64,000 nucleotides of DNA from Ryuthela nishihirai (GCA_038380435.1 JAWZYU010000010.1:41636135-41700134), one strand, 5' to 3'. Shown: positions 20,346 to 33,085, counted from the stretch's first letter. The notes: generated by a model not told the origin, from the letters alone. A program made the numbers and translations.

Positions 20346-23300
20346 AAAATCGAGACGCTCCTTAATGAATGCAGTTGATAATTAGAAATCATTCATAGGT
20401 TATACAATAATACAACTCAAGATGCCCGAAAACAGAGCAAAAAAAAAATACTTCTGACAAAGAAAACGCAAAAACAACAAGATTAAAGAAAAATGTTAAT
20501 TTTTTTGATAGACTCGATATTATTTAACTTTATTTTTCAATTACTCCAGGAGAAGGGGGTGTGTGCCCCCCTTCTCTGGAGCATGGCTCTGACTGAAAAC
20601 TGAACTGTCAAAATTATCAGTATCACAAAATGCTCCTTGGATAGCGAATTTAATCATTTCACTTTTATTAGCACAAAAGCTACGAAAGTAACAACAGCAA
20701 ACAGGTTTCCAGAGAGAGTTTGCTATCAAATACTATTAACAGTTAAATACGCATAGTAACTATTTATCATTACTCCTGCTTGGTATATAATCTGTCATAG
20801 AAATAATTAATCGTTACCCATTTTAAATGACTTTTACTTACGAAAACTGGTGTTTGTAGGATAATTTCTGAGAGGTTTTAAAGGACTGCAATTTACCATA
20901 AATAGTGCTTGACAATTGAGTGTAAATGGTTAATTTGTCTATAGTAAAAAAAGTTTTGATTAATAATCTATTAGTGTACTTTTGCTATAATTCAAGGAGA
21001 ATTCATGAAACCAGATGCAATCGACTACGTTGTTATGTAAAACAAAGTATTAGGTGATAATAAACCAGTTTCTCTTAAAAACATTTTTCAAAATTTCTAT
21101 TTCTTTTGCACTAACAAATTTAATTTGTAAATTCGTGTGTCAATTTCATAAAAACAGGGGGAGACACTAATTTATACTTCAGTCACACCCCTGCTTTAAT
21201 GTGGGCTTCACAAAATTTATTTTTGGAGAGGTATATATTTTTATTATACTTTTATTACTCTTTATAATGCGTTCTTTAGCACTTACACAAAGCTTATATT
21301 GTATTTGTTAAATAAATAAGTAAATATTTCAAATAAAAATACCAGTGAACAAAAATTCAGCATACGTTACTAATTCTAATCAAATAATAATCATATAAGG
21401 TTCAAATTTCAATAGTTTTGTATTGCTGTTTTTATTCATTTTTCTTTTAAATAAGATCACTGAACATAAGATAAGTAAACAAATTTATTACGCATTTGCT
21501 TCATTACTTGATATCATTATAACAAAGTTTATGAATAGCAATAAAAATAGGACTATTAAAATCAATTGGTTTACACATATTATTATTTATTTATACGCTA
21601 CCTGTAAAGGCTAATTTTAGAGTCAGTATAATTTTATGTTTAAGATATCACACCTCTTTTAAAAACGTAAGAAATATTATTCACTGTGCGAAGCTGAACT
21701 TGATAACTATTAATTAGTTAATGCAGCTGTGTCCTTTTGATGTCGTGCACTTGATTCATCACTATGACAAAAAACTGCTTTCAATATATAAAAAGTTTTT
21801 TTTTTAATATTGATTTTTATTACCTAGTAAGTTCAGCATGGCACAAACATTTTTTTCGTAATTGTCATTTTCTTCAATTACTGTTAGCTGTGAGAGAGCA
21901 AAATTTTATGCTGGTGGATCTCAACTCAAACCTAATTCATACCTTGAAATGTGTTTATAAGCTGAATGCTCACAAGCTGAACTGGTATTTTTCAAAAATA
22001 TAATGTTAAATTCATCAATGTGTCACTTCCAAATATCAACTTTCTTCATATAAAAGGAGTAAAGAAGTGCACTTAGAATAAGTTCTAATAATTTTTAATA
22101 AATTATAAATTGCTCACATAGTAGTTGTGTAGAGTATATTATATGTATTGTTACTATTTTGGAAGAATTGGGGGAAGAACGTTTTGGTTTATTAGGGCTA
22201 TTGTAGATATACAAAAAAATCCCTTAATCTACTGAAATTTCCCTAAGGTTCGCAACACTAGATGGGTCATGATCAGGAGAGAAAAATACATTTAACTGCA
22301 TATTAAAACAGGATCAGATATTTATAAGTATGGGAACTTGTAAGTGTTAATAATAATAAAGTTACATAAGTATGTGTTAATTGAATACAGAGCCACAATT
22401 CTTTAGCATATAGAATGTTAGTAAGTTAAGGTTCATCTGTATAAAGAAAAAATATTTAATCACATTATACAGTGTGATATCATATAGTGTGATTAAAAAT
22501 AAGGTTTTACATAAAGAATTAAAATTTTTGGATAAAAAGAATATCAATACTACTCAACTTGACAGCATGAAAAATGTTTGAGATGTGTGATAATTAGGAA
22601 TGTAATTATGTTTTTTCTCAGCAGCAATCAAACAAGAGAGAATTGGTAAAAACATTTAAATAACTTTACTGTTACCAGTTCTATCACAAAATAAGAAACC
22701 CAGCTAGATATTTTCAGAGTCCTAACTTGATGCTCAATGCAAAATGACAGTTTCTTACGTTTAAAGGATTTTTTAAAAATAAGTAACTTCAATTTTTTGC
22801 TTTTTTATTTCATTATTCAAATTTAAATATATATACTCATATATTTGAGTTATAATTTCTTTGATTTCTAATTTGCTTATGTTTCAATCTGTTCCTAATC
22901 TGTTTCAATCTGTGCAATACCTAATCTATTTTCTGATGTGATTTAGTGGAATAGTTCAGCTGAAGCTACTGCAATTCAAAAGATCCTAAGCTCCCAAATA
23001 CGAGAAACTGTATGGATTAAATCATATATATGGTGGTTCAAAAAAAAAAGATATAGTTAACTCTTATTGCTTGGGAGGTATATGAGGTATTTTAAATGCA
23101 CAGTTTCCTCCACTGCTAAAAAAATTCATAAGTATCATATCACTTTCAAAAACGGAGTACTCAACCAATCTACTAGAGAATTTATTTACTGTTTCTTGAA
23201 CAAAACTAAATGCTGAATCTTACTTTTTCCACTTTAGGCTGCTTAATACACAAAGACGGGAGTACTATTACAACCCAATATTCAAACAATATTTTTGGTG

Positions 23301-23869
23301 TTTTGTATGCAAAATGTACAATATGATAATTGCATTTTATCATCTACAGTTGTTGTTCAAAATACTTTACTCAAAAAACAGATTTAGCTGAAGTAGCAAT
23401 GTAGATTAAATATTATTTACATGACATATTTTTAAAGTGAATACATTTTTACAAAGCAAATAATACGAAAGTGAAGATACAAATTGGAGCTCTGATGATT
23501 TTCTAAACAAAACTGTGAATATTTGAATTGCTTACGATGCTATTCTGTTGATGGTTCAGAATATAAATTTAAAAACTGGTAACTTACATAAACTTAAATA
23601 TTTTTTAAATAATTTTCACCAAAGTATTTTAGAATATTTTATAAAAATGAGAGATGTGTAGGTTATTCCACATTTTGTTGGATTTACATACATTTTTTAA
23701 AAACTGATTGATTTGTTTTCTCCAAATTTATACATAATATGGCCACAATCTTGATAAGTTTTTGCTGATGATATGGATACAATTTCCAACAACAAAAGTA
23801 GTAATAAAAAATTTTCAAGACCAGAAACATTATTATAATACCTATTTAAAAAAATATTTAATAAATCTA
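20346..23869. other. 3.5 kb of AT-rich DNA with no recognised element
   Basis: Unusually free of the families found elsewhere. No frame has recognisable domains. It may be 3' flank of PPP6C or of the gene with the 24149 exon, or very old repeats. Confidence 0.4.
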
Positions 23870-24107
23870 ATAAAACGAGTTAAATTGATGAAATGAACTC
23901 AACATATTCAATATCTATTAATAAATCAGCACTTTAATGTCAATTCACATTTTAGAGGAAAAATTGTCTTGAGCCGGGTGGGATACGAACCCACGACCTC
24001 CTTATTTATTATGTTATCAGGAGGTCGTGGGTTCATATTCTACCTCAATTTTTTCTCTAAAATGTGAATCGACATTAAAGTGCTGATTTATTAGTATAAA
24101 ACGAGTT
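23870..24107. mobile_element. Palindromic SINE-V insert with 12-bp target duplication
   Basis: Arms of ~75 bp are near-perfect reverse complements: AATAAATCAGCACTTTAATG ... GAGCCGGGTGGGATACGAAC ... GACCTCC, and the same inverted on the right. About 16 bases (CTTATTTATTATGTTA) lie between. ATAAAACGAGTT at 23870-23881 and 24096-24107 is the target duplication. The arm sequence is the T-arm side of a tRNA-like head plus body of SINE-V, the family of the 26.9-27.9 kb composite. The left side has an extra ~37 bases, so the insert is asymmetric. Confidence 0.85.
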
Positions 24108-24148
24108 GTTTTGGTTTACCTCCTAAGCAGCATATTCTTGCTTTGCAG

Positions 24149-24276
24149 TGGGCTAAATGGATAAGTTACAAGGAATCTGAGGCTCTGGAAGCAGCGAGTT
24201 CAGATGATCCATTAGGTAGCATTAGGGGAAGTTATGGAACTCCTGTCTACGCTACCAAACATGTCTTATATATGAA
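24149..24276 (+). CDS. Candidate internal exon of an unidentified host gene
   Basis: Open frame flanked by a good acceptor (ttgctttgcag) and donor (GAA|gtaaga). It includes WAKWISYKESEALEAASSDD and then PLGSIRGSYGTPVYATKHVL. Composition is protein-like against a very AT-rich background. If unspliced, the frame would stop at TAA 24278-24280. I do not recognise the protein. It lies 1.7 kb beyond the PPP6C stop on the opposite strand, so any gene here would be convergent with PPP6C. Partner exons were not found. Confidence 0.5.
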
Positions 24277-25695
24277 GTAAGATTCTCATACAAGATTTTA
24301 ATATGTTGAATGGTGGACAATGCAAGATATTTTGCAAGTGACTCCAGGCAGAAACCGTAAGGCATCAACAGTGGTACAAGTTAAATTTACTCTTAAATAT
24401 ATTTGCAATTAGATGAAAAGCCTGTTACCTCAAAGAACATATTTTTGGCAAATTCTAAACATGTGCAAGCTTGTGTAACTTGAACTACTGTTGCTTTCTC
24501 ACTAATGTGTTGCCAGGCCTTGCCCAAAGTATATCCCAAGTACATGAAACAAAGCTCACAAGCACATAAGACCTACTGCTAAGCAGAGTATAAACAATTT
24601 ATTGTTGTTTTTTCAATCAGTGTAGAGTGACTCTTAGATTTTATTCATTATTTGCTACACAGAGGAATACTTCTCACTTGAGAAATTAGTCTTACTTATC
24701 AAAGGAGATAAATAAAGTATCCATACTATGCTTGACCCAGCTGTCTAATGAAGTTAATCGAAAATTTTAAAGCCTAACTAGTAAAAAATATGAAAGGTGT
24801 GTTCAGAATGTGAAAACTCAATAAGTCAGGATTTTCTCCAGAAGTCATCATGAATTCACAGTCCTCATACACATAAATGGGGAACTTTTTTAAGGTTTAA
24901 AATATGGAATTTAATGACTACTTAAAGCTCTTACAGGTCAGAACATATAACTTTGTGGAAGACAATAAAAATCATTTTACTAATATAAGAAAGGCTTACA
25001 AATGATGGTTCTCTTATTTAAATATATTATAATTAATAAGTTTATGTTTTCTTACTTTTAGAAAAATGCAGTTGCAAATATCTACAATGAAATAATTCTT
25101 ATAAAATATTGTGGACACTTAAAAATTTGTTATATATTTAATTTCCTCCTTAGTGCTGAAAATTTTGTGAGAATTTATTAGTATATTAATAAAATAATAT
25201 TTAGAAAAAGTACCAAAGGTTATTTAAGCATCATGGTAAAAATATTTACTCAAAAGCATAAAGTTCACCAAAGTACTACAATTTGAATTTATAAAATATT
25301 CTGCATGCAAATAAAATGAACTGTATATTTTGCAATATTACAGTACTATGCAAATATTACAATTCTACACTGATTAATTTAAATTCAATGCAGATTTTTA
25401 TTAGTAAACAGTGAAAAATATGTTTTCATCTATAATGAAAGGTTGCAACACAGATTTTAGCATCATGGTTAATATAATTAAAAAAACAAGTAATAGCATT
25501 ATATATGTATGCATCATAAGGCATAAAATTCTTAAATTTAAAATTTTAATTTTTCTGTTACTTTATTTTTTTAAACTGAAGCCAAAATTCCAAATAAAAA
25601 AATTAACTTAAAAGAATCACTTCATTTTCTGTTTGTCATTCAAAAACAATAATAATTAAAAATAATAAAAATCAAATACTAAAAAACTTGATAGT
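24277..25695. other. AT-rich DNA between convergent gene candidates
   Basis: Nothing recognised. It could hold the distal PPP6C 3' UTR if an earlier polyadenylation site is not used. Confidence 0.35.
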
Positions 25696-25701
25696 TTTAT
25701 T
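25696..25701 (-). other. Possible PPP6C polyadenylation signal
   Basis: First canonical AATAAA (minus strand) after the PPP6C stop, about 267 bases downstream. Confidence 0.35.
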
Positions 25702-25967
25702 CCAAACTTGCCAATGTATTAAAGCTTATTTTTACTCTGAAATTTTTAAATTATTCCATTTAGTGAATAATTACTGTACTTTTAAGTATGACAAGTTATT
25801 AATGTTTCACCATTCACACTTCTTGATATTACATCTACGGTTCATGAGTCAGCAGAAATGATATTTTAGCAAAACCTGTTGTCCACCTGGAAATATACAA
25901 AGTGCTACCACAGAGTTCACTATATCACTTGTTCACTGAGATCGCAATTCGGAAAAAAAAAGAAATA

Positions 25968-26158
25968 CTACAAAAAATAAGGAGTTGTATTTCTTGGAGG
26001 TATAACCCGCTCAGAATCTGGAACAGCATGAAAGAGTTTTGCAGTGCGCTCATCCACACTGGAGAAAGCAAGCACAGCAGCTATATTTCCACATCTATAA
26101 CAATAGTTTGGTGCTGACCAGACAGTTACAAGCTTATCGTCAAACATATATTTATAGC
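25968..26158 (-). CDS. PPP6C: Protein phosphatase 6 catalytic subunit, last coding exon
   Basis: PP6 is a cytoplasmic/nuclear PP2A-like Ser/Thr phosphatase that works with SAPS-domain regulatory subunits in mitotic and DNA-damage control (family knowledge). After acceptor cttctttacag, the exon completes a split Gly codon (G|GC). It then encodes 62 residues including [48 protein letters not shown] and a final Leu, followed by TAG at 25970-25968. SAPNY is the invariant active-site loop of PPP phosphatases. TPYFL is the PP6 form of the PP2A-like C-terminal tail whose last Leu is methylated in PP2A. No frameshift is present, so the gene looks functional. Confidence 0.97.
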
Positions 26159-26896
26159 CTGTAAAGAAGTAATATTTTGTTTCAATAACTTAACACATTT
26201 CATTTTTTAAAGAATATAGAATTTCTCAGCATGTAATAGTGAACTGTGAATTTTTTAATCTCCCTTTAAGAACCATGAAACACCGAAATTTTTAACAGCA
26301 TTGCTTTGTAATTTGTCCTTGACAGGTTTGTACATATTTATATAGATAAAGTACTATTTTGGTATGAAGAACCATTGCACATTGAAACAAATAAAACCTG
26401 AAAATTTCTAATGTTACACAAGTCAGCATGAGGGAGCAGCTGATGACAGTAGTATTGCACTTTAAATGTAATATCACTGGAGACAGGTGACATTAAATAT
26501 GAAGGTTACCAGAATCTGATGGCTAATTACACAAATCAAGGATAGATTTGGTATTGTTACATGTTTCAAGAAAACACCAGACAGAGGGAAGAATGTCAGC
26601 TATTCCATTAATATTACCCTAAGAAGTTAAATCATTGATCTGTTGGCAAAGTGTTGCTGATAAATCTCATACTAGTCACCCTTGCTCTACAGATAAAACA
26701 CATAGTGAAAATGTTCTTTAAATGTCCCCCCCCCCATCCCCAAAAAAAGTAAGAAGCACAGTTTAGTCATACTCAAGTTGCAAGATTTTAAAGACTAATA
26801 CCATCCATACAAGGCTGCCTTTGTTCAACTCTTCATGAAGACGATGCTCATAGTGTGTGAAATTTTGCTAATGCATAACTTCATATTTAACCAACA

Positions 26897-27920
26897 TTAA
26901 TATCTGACAAATAATTAAATAAACTCGATGTATTCCACATCCACTAATAAATCAGCACTTTAGCGTCAATTTAAATTTTAGAGGAAAATTTGTCGAGCCG
27001 GGTGGGATACAAACCCACGACCTCCTGATAACATGTCAGGTGCTCTGGACCACTGAGCTACCGGCCGCTGATCAAGTTCTCCTCTAATTAGCGCTATGAA
27101 CATTTCTTTTATGTCTCATATAGGCGCTATTCAGGCAATCAAGCCACAAGCGGCTTTCTATTTGCCAATAGATGGAAGCATGTGATTACAAGTATGCTAA
27201 TGATAAATAATGAAATAAACTTGACGTATTCCATATCCACTAATAAATCAGCACTTTAGCGTCGATTCAAATTTTAGAAGAAAAATTGTCTTGAGTTGGG
27301 TGGAATACGAACCCGTGACCTCCTGATAACATGTCAGGTGCTCTGGACCACTGAGCTCCTGGCCGCCAAGAATCCCTCTAATTAGCACTATGAACATTTC
27401 ATAGTGCTAATTAGAGGAATGAATAGCACCTATATGAGACATAAAAGAAATGTTCATAGCGCTAATTACAGGAGATCTTGATCGGTGGCCAGTAGCTCAG
27501 TGGTCCAGAGCATCTGACATGTTATCAGAAGGTTGTGGGTTCGTATCCCACTCAGCTCAAGACAATTTTTCCTCTAAAATTTGAATCGACACTAAAGTGC
27601 TAATTTTTTACGGGATATGGAATATGTCGAGTATATTTCATTATTTATCATTAGCATACTTGTAATTGCATGCTTCCATCTATTGGCAAATAGAAAGCTG
27701 CTTGTGGCTTGATTGTCTGAATAGTGCCTATATGAGACATAAAAGAAATGTTCATAGCGCTAATTAGAGGAGAACTTGATCAGCGGCCGGTAGCTCAGTG
27801 GTCCAGAGCACCTGACATGTTATCAGGAGGTCGTGGGTTTGTATCCCACCCGGCTCGACAAATTTTCCTCTAAAATTTGAATTGACGCTAAAGTGCTGAT
27901 TTATTATTTTAATATCTGAC
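26897..27920. mobile_element. 1,000-bp palindromic SINE-V composite with four tRNA-like heads
   Basis: TTAATATCTGAC at 26897-26908 and 27909-27920 is a 12-bp target duplication around a 1,000-bp insert. The insert is a long imperfect palindrome centred near 27393. Arms of ~450-510 bp each hold two SINE-V units in tandem: heads at ~26996-27066 and 27294-27366 face left, 27486-27558 and 27783-27858 face right. Each head has a canonical A box (TAGCTCAGTGGTCCAGAGC), a B-box-like GGTTCGTATCC, an anticodon-arm-like CCTGA/TCAGG stem and pairing acceptor ends GCCGG/CCGGC. Between heads is a ~290-bp body (CACTTTAGCGTCGATTC, ATAGATGGAAGCATG). The right arm has ~60 bases the left lacks. Confidence 0.88.
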
Positions 27921-28643
27921 GTATCTTCAGTGAGCTAGCTTCATTCTGTTTGATCAGAAGAATTAACTGTCATAATTGATTATACTGGTTAAGCGCCAAT
28001 CCAAATCAAAGAGATAAACTCTTGTTCGAAACTCCTAAAATCATGGTGCCACACACTATTCATGGTGACTTTTTGTTAGGCCCCAATCTTTAAAATGAGA
28101 ATGTCACAAGTGCTATACTCTGTTTATCGAGAGATGACAGCAGCCACTTTCTTAACTTCAGTCAGTTCCTTAACTTTCAGTGGTTCTTTTATTTGACTTT
28201 TTGAATGTCCTGTCAGTAGTTTTAACCCAACAGTAGCCAGACTTCATTTGCCTCATAACTTCATTACAAGTCTTCATGTCTCAAATGTGCTAATTTAAAT
28301 TACTGCAGTGAAATAATATATAAAATGTCATGATATATTATATAAAATGCTGTGAAATATTATGATTTCATTAAATTTTACAGACTATTTTATATGTATT
28401 AAAACTATATTATTGATAACTTTCATTAACCTAAGTGCAGCATGTTTTTAAAGTAGCAACACTAAAAATTTCTATTCATATCTTGGCTAAAAAAATTGTT
28501 TTTTTCTTTTCTTAAAAAGAATCATGATTTTATTAAATTATTTTGGAAAATATTTTTTAGCCTTCAATATACTAGGTGCTAAGTTTAAATAAATGCCCTG
28601 GATCATGATTGAAACATTACTTAATCTTGAGGCAAGTATCCCT

Positions 28644-28998
28644 GGGTTGGTTTGTTTTACCTCTGAGTGGCACTTTTTTACACACAATGGGCTAAATGGC
28701 CAGGTCACAAGGACCCCACAAGACTCACTGGAACAGCTGTTGGGAAACAGATGTTATGCAATTCTGTCAAGGCCATTCAGCATACTCTTTAATGTGTATA
28801 GGGTATGGCTCTCCTGCACGACTTAATGTCCCATCCGATGGATGGCGGCCTTTCCAAGCCCACTGGTGTCTCCTACCGATGGGCAGAGCAAAGAGTTTTG
28901 GAGAGATAAATCTCAACGCTGACCCAGCTGGGACTCGAACCTAGGAATGCATATTACAAGCCTGGAGCACTACCAATTGAGCCAATTCCACCCCCAAA
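28644..28998 (-). mobile_element. SINE-A copy, full length, diverged
   Basis: Begins with the inverted tail (GGGTTGGTTTGTTTTACC) and ends at the tRNA-like head (CCCAGCTGGGACTCGAACC ... CAATTGAGCCA). About 20 bases of the central domain, including the AAGGCTCAGAGAAGG block, are replaced or lost. Confidence 0.85.
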
Positions 28999-29869
28999 AA
29001 ATGCCCTGAATTATATCTTTATGAGTTGGTAACCCTAATTATTTATGGAGTTAAATGCAATTTTAATCCTAAGTAAAAATTATTTTTATTCTGGAATTCA
29101 TCCTATGTGAATGCAACTGTCACAATAACGTTGTGTATTTGAAAGATTTTTACAAGTTTGAAAACATAAATTTTGGAACAATTGGTTTGTCATAATAAAA
29201 TTATGGATGGAAGTATTCCACAAAATTAACTGCAATCATGCACATGAGTACAAGGAAGCTCTTTTTGATGGGTTTAAAATTGCTTTACATTCTTTATAAT
29301 GCAAATATTAATCAAATTTTCCTTCATTTTCATGAAATAAGAAAGTCTTTTATCTTCCTAAAACTATGCAAAACTGAAAGGTTTTTATTCTTTGAAGTTT
29401 GCTGTCAACACATATAATGAAATTTAACTCCCCCTTAAAACGAATGAGAAATTATCCAATCATGATAGAAACATTACTTAACCTTGAGACAAGTATGCAA
29501 TAAATTGGTTGCTAAGCTTTAGCAAAACATTCACATTTGGATTCAAAAGCTATTATAGTAGTTGCTAATTATTAGTGAAGGTAAAATGAAATTTATATCT
29601 CAAAAATTTCTTACTAAATCATCACAAAAAATTAATTTGATGTACCTTTCTGTCAGATCAATGGCACTGGGCAAACAAAGTCTCTCACTTTTGTTTTCAT
29701 AATCGACAGATGTGTACAGTAATTTGTAGTAATTTCCTGATTTATAAAGATTTCTTTTCAGATTTATGGTATATGTTGAATAGATAAAAGTTTGAAAATT
29801 ATTTATGCATTGCTGCTTAATACATGTATATAACTGATTGCAAGATGAGTTTATCTTATTAACTCTTTT

Positions 29870-30064
29870 AAAAAAAAATAAAAATAAATACCCCCTCAAG
29901 CAGCTGCTTGCCACAGAGGTCTGACAGGAGCCTGTCAGTTTATATGCCACAGTAGGAGATCTGAGAGGATGGCAGGACCTCAGCAGAAAAACGACACACA
30001 CATCCATGCCTAATTCCGGGGCTCGAACCCAGGTCCCTTAGATCAGTAGCCAAGCGTGCTAACC
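29870..30064 (-). mobile_element. SINE-L copy, nearly full length
   Basis: Starts with AAAAATAAATACCCCCTCAA, includes the central GAGAGGATGGCAGGACCTC block, and ends in GGGCTCGAACCCAGGTCCC and the A-box side (AGCCAAGCGTGCTAACCA). Confidence 0.85.
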
Positions 30065-30607
30065 AAGTAATTAGGTGTACAATGGTAACTAGCCAATTGC
30101 GGTCATCTCTTAATAAACAGAGTATGGTTACCATATAAAGTTAAAATAAGTTTAGTTTTTTGTTGGATATTCCTTTAGAGCAACTAATAAAGGTGTGGTT
30201 TCAACAAGATGGGTCTCTTCCACATTATGACATTACTGTTTAAAACTAGTTGGGTGAATGTTACTTTTGAGATGATAGCACTCCATAACCTGGTACACCC
30301 CCTTCCACCATACCCACCCACCCATAGTCCATCTCATGCCAGTAAACTTTTATCTATGGGAATACCTGAAATCCATGGCTGATACCCTATTTGAGCAACA
30401 TCATAGAAATGAAGAAAAATATTTGGAATTATGTATGCATGCATACATCAGAGTTGGTTTGAGGGGGGAACAACAGTCCTGCAACTCAAGTAAAAGGGGA
30501 GTGAGGCTTTAGTTACTAATAACTAGCATCATTTTAAATCGAATCAACATATTTTTTAGTGCAAAATTTTAAATTGGTAATTTAAAGATGGTATAAGGTT
30601 TGTGCTT

Positions 30608-31400
30608 TTATTTAAGCAGCCATGGAATAGAGGTCCAATCTGACTTTAGTCCTCCAAACAACCTGTCCTGAACTACATCTGTTGCATTTGGCCACATCTC
30701 TTGCAGGCCAATTCTAACAAGGTCCTGCTTTATATTCTCTTCACCACATTCCAACTTTCCCCATTTTCCCAAAGACTTTAGTACAATTTTCATAACACTA
30801 TTCCTAAATCTGTAGCCATACACATGGGCAACATGGCCAAACCAACATAGTCTCTCTTTCTGTAAAATATGCTGCTCAAAAGAGGTTGCTGACTATTAAG
30901 CCTAACTACATTATTTACAAAGTCACACAACCAAATGACCAGAATCAAAGGAATAAAGTTTCCTGTTATGTTCCTTACAGAAGGTCCAAGATTCACTATT
31001 ATAACAAACTTTAGAAATGACCAAACTATTATTTAGTCTTTAGGTATACACCTAATTTTCCACAAACTCCATAGATTCTCAAAGTCCCAGTAGCAATCAC
31101 ACTATTCTTGTGTTAATCTCATGCTGCACATCACTGGTATCTGTTATACAATTCCTGAGATAATTAAATTAAGATACTTACTCAAAAGCACAACTATTCA
31201 AGACAACTGAAGCACAACCTGAATGACCAATTTCCATATCTTAGTTTTCTCTGTTTATCATCAAAACAACACTATACTAGTCTCATCAATTAGTATTATG
31301 AAAGAGTTCATCTCATCATCATCATTTGCCAAAAAAAGCCAAATCATCAGCATAATCTAAATCGGAAATTTTCTAATCACTAGGAAATTTATATCCAAAA
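30608..31400 (-). mobile_element. RTE-like LINE 3' fragment, old copy
   Basis: Minus-strand remnants of the reverse-transcriptase C-terminal half. Seen are a Trp-ending SSDWTS-like end, RIGLQEMWPNATDVVQDRLF (30823-30608) and codons for YVGLAMLP (the RWFGHV counterpart). Near 31320-31380 are the palm codons around the YADD box. Many small deletions; clearly more diverged than the 8.3-11.4 kb copy. Confidence 0.75.
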
Positions 31401-32204
31401 TCTAGGGAATGTCTTTAAGTCAAGATGGCCAACTATAATCTGCTGATTTTGGTGCAGGCACACCACATAAGAGTATTAATTTATGATGTTCAATTGAATG
31501 GAATGATATATAGTGTATGTACTCATAAACACAACATATTGACTGAAATGCAAAAAGCTGCAATTATCTTGAAAAATTTTTTTTAAATGTTGTCATCTTT
31601 ATTATTTTCTACATTCCTCATTTAGAGTATATTTAATGTCATGTCTCCCTCCAGCAATGCTATACATATAAAATTAGTTGATGCTTTGATAATTACCTAT
31701 ATTATCATTGTATAAGATCAAATTTTTTACTGCTCATAGAAAGAAATTTTGAGAATTCATAATTTATACAGTGAGTTTTAAATGCTTATAAAGCATATTG
31801 CTATTTTTTCTTCTTCTGAAGAACACTCATAGACATAAAGAACCATACCTGTTCATATATATATTTATTATGACATATAAATTTGATTACTACTGTGTTT
31901 TTGTAACTACCAGAAATTTTTTTAAAAAAAGATACATAATAACATTATAAACTATTTTACCATAAAAATAGCACTGCCCATATGCTTAGTGGCCACTTTT
32001 ATTACGAACAACCCAATGATATTTCAAAAGAGTCAAAATAAAAGCTCCATAACTTTTTAAACAATCTTTTAACAGAAAAATCTGCTGAAGATAAATTAAA
32101 TATTTCAGTCTATTTTATCTATATCTTGTTTATTAAAATACTTCTCAGTATTTAAATTTTTGCAAGCCAGCAGAGCTGCAGTGTGTAAAATTTCCACAGA
32201 TTGG

Positions 32205-32690
32205 GTTGGTTGGCTTGTTGGTTGGGGTTTTATGGCATATCAGCTACTAAGGCTATAAATATGCCAAACAAGATATAAAAAAAAAGGATGAAAAACATAT
32301 AAACCCACAACAAACTTAAAAGTGACATGATAAAAATAAACAGAAAAGGACTCATGTAAAAAGAATGAACACATGTAGAATACAAATACAAAACAATAGG
32401 TGTAGGACCATTTCAAAAGCAAAAAAAAAAGTGTCAAAGAAAAAAAAAATTATACACAGTTAAAATATTCTGTATATCATAAAAAAAGTCATTGGTGGTA
32501 AAAAAAAGAATTATCAGATAAAAGGTGGCCGAATGTAAGGGGCTTAGCTGTAAAATCATGGAAGTTAAATAAACATGATGCTCAAAGTTAAAAACAGGAC
32601 AATGGATTAAATGGTGTTTAACAGTTAAAATCGTGTCACAAAACTCCGCAGATCAGGAGCATGCGTGCTAGTCTGCATCACTAGCACAAC
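32205..32690 (-). mobile_element. I-like LINE 3' UTR fragment
   Basis: Begins at GGTTGG repeats and GGGGTTTTATGGCATAT. At 32505-32660 it matches 54755-54895 of the main I-like LINE (ATCAGATAAAAG, TGTAAGGGGCT, TTAAAATCGTGTCACAAAACT). It has no coding capacity of its own. Confidence 0.75.
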
Positions 32691-32699
32691 AAACAAAAC

Positions 32700-33085
32700 T
32701 TAATAGTAAAGAATCACAGGATATGTCCTGTAGATATGGAACTCATGAAATAAACTGAAAAAAATTGGTTTTGCCTTGAGTGGGATTCGAACCCATGTCT
32801 CCTGGTAACATGCCAGTTATGCTAACCCTACATCATCAATGGCTATCCTTTTCTCAGCTTGTGTGACCATATAAACTTTTCTGATTTTATTTATTTGATT
32901 CGCAACAGTGGTGCCATCGATCTGGGAAAGTGGACAACTGTGTTGTCACTTTACAGATGGAATTTAATGTTTGTCACTCATGCTCATGGTGTTAAATCAA
33001 TAAATCGGTAGTAAAGAATCACAGGATATGTCCTGTAGACACGAAACTCAAGAAATAGGTTCAAATCCCACTCATAACAAAACAA
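32700..33085. repeat. Unclassified tRNA-box-containing repeat
   Basis: A ~48-base block (TAGTAAAGAATCACAGGATA, TGTCCTGTAGA...) occurs twice in direct orientation at 32705 and 33009. Between them GAGTGGGATTCGAACCCATG reads, on the minus strand, as a tRNA-like B box/T arm. Flanks ACAAACAAAACTTA and ACAAAACAAAACTTA may be a target duplication. It could be a further SINE family or a partial tandem duplication. Confidence 0.45.

Noticed and set aside
26996..27858. Four tRNA-like sequences that could be scored as tRNA genes
   Set aside because: Each lies inside the repeated SINE-V unit, the anticodon loop lacks the standard U33 arrangement and the B box deviates from consensus. They are SINE heads rather than functional tRNAs.
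29600..30007. 135-residue minus-strand frame
   Set aside because: Its N-terminal part is the SINE-L copy and the rest is AT-rich intron; no domain.
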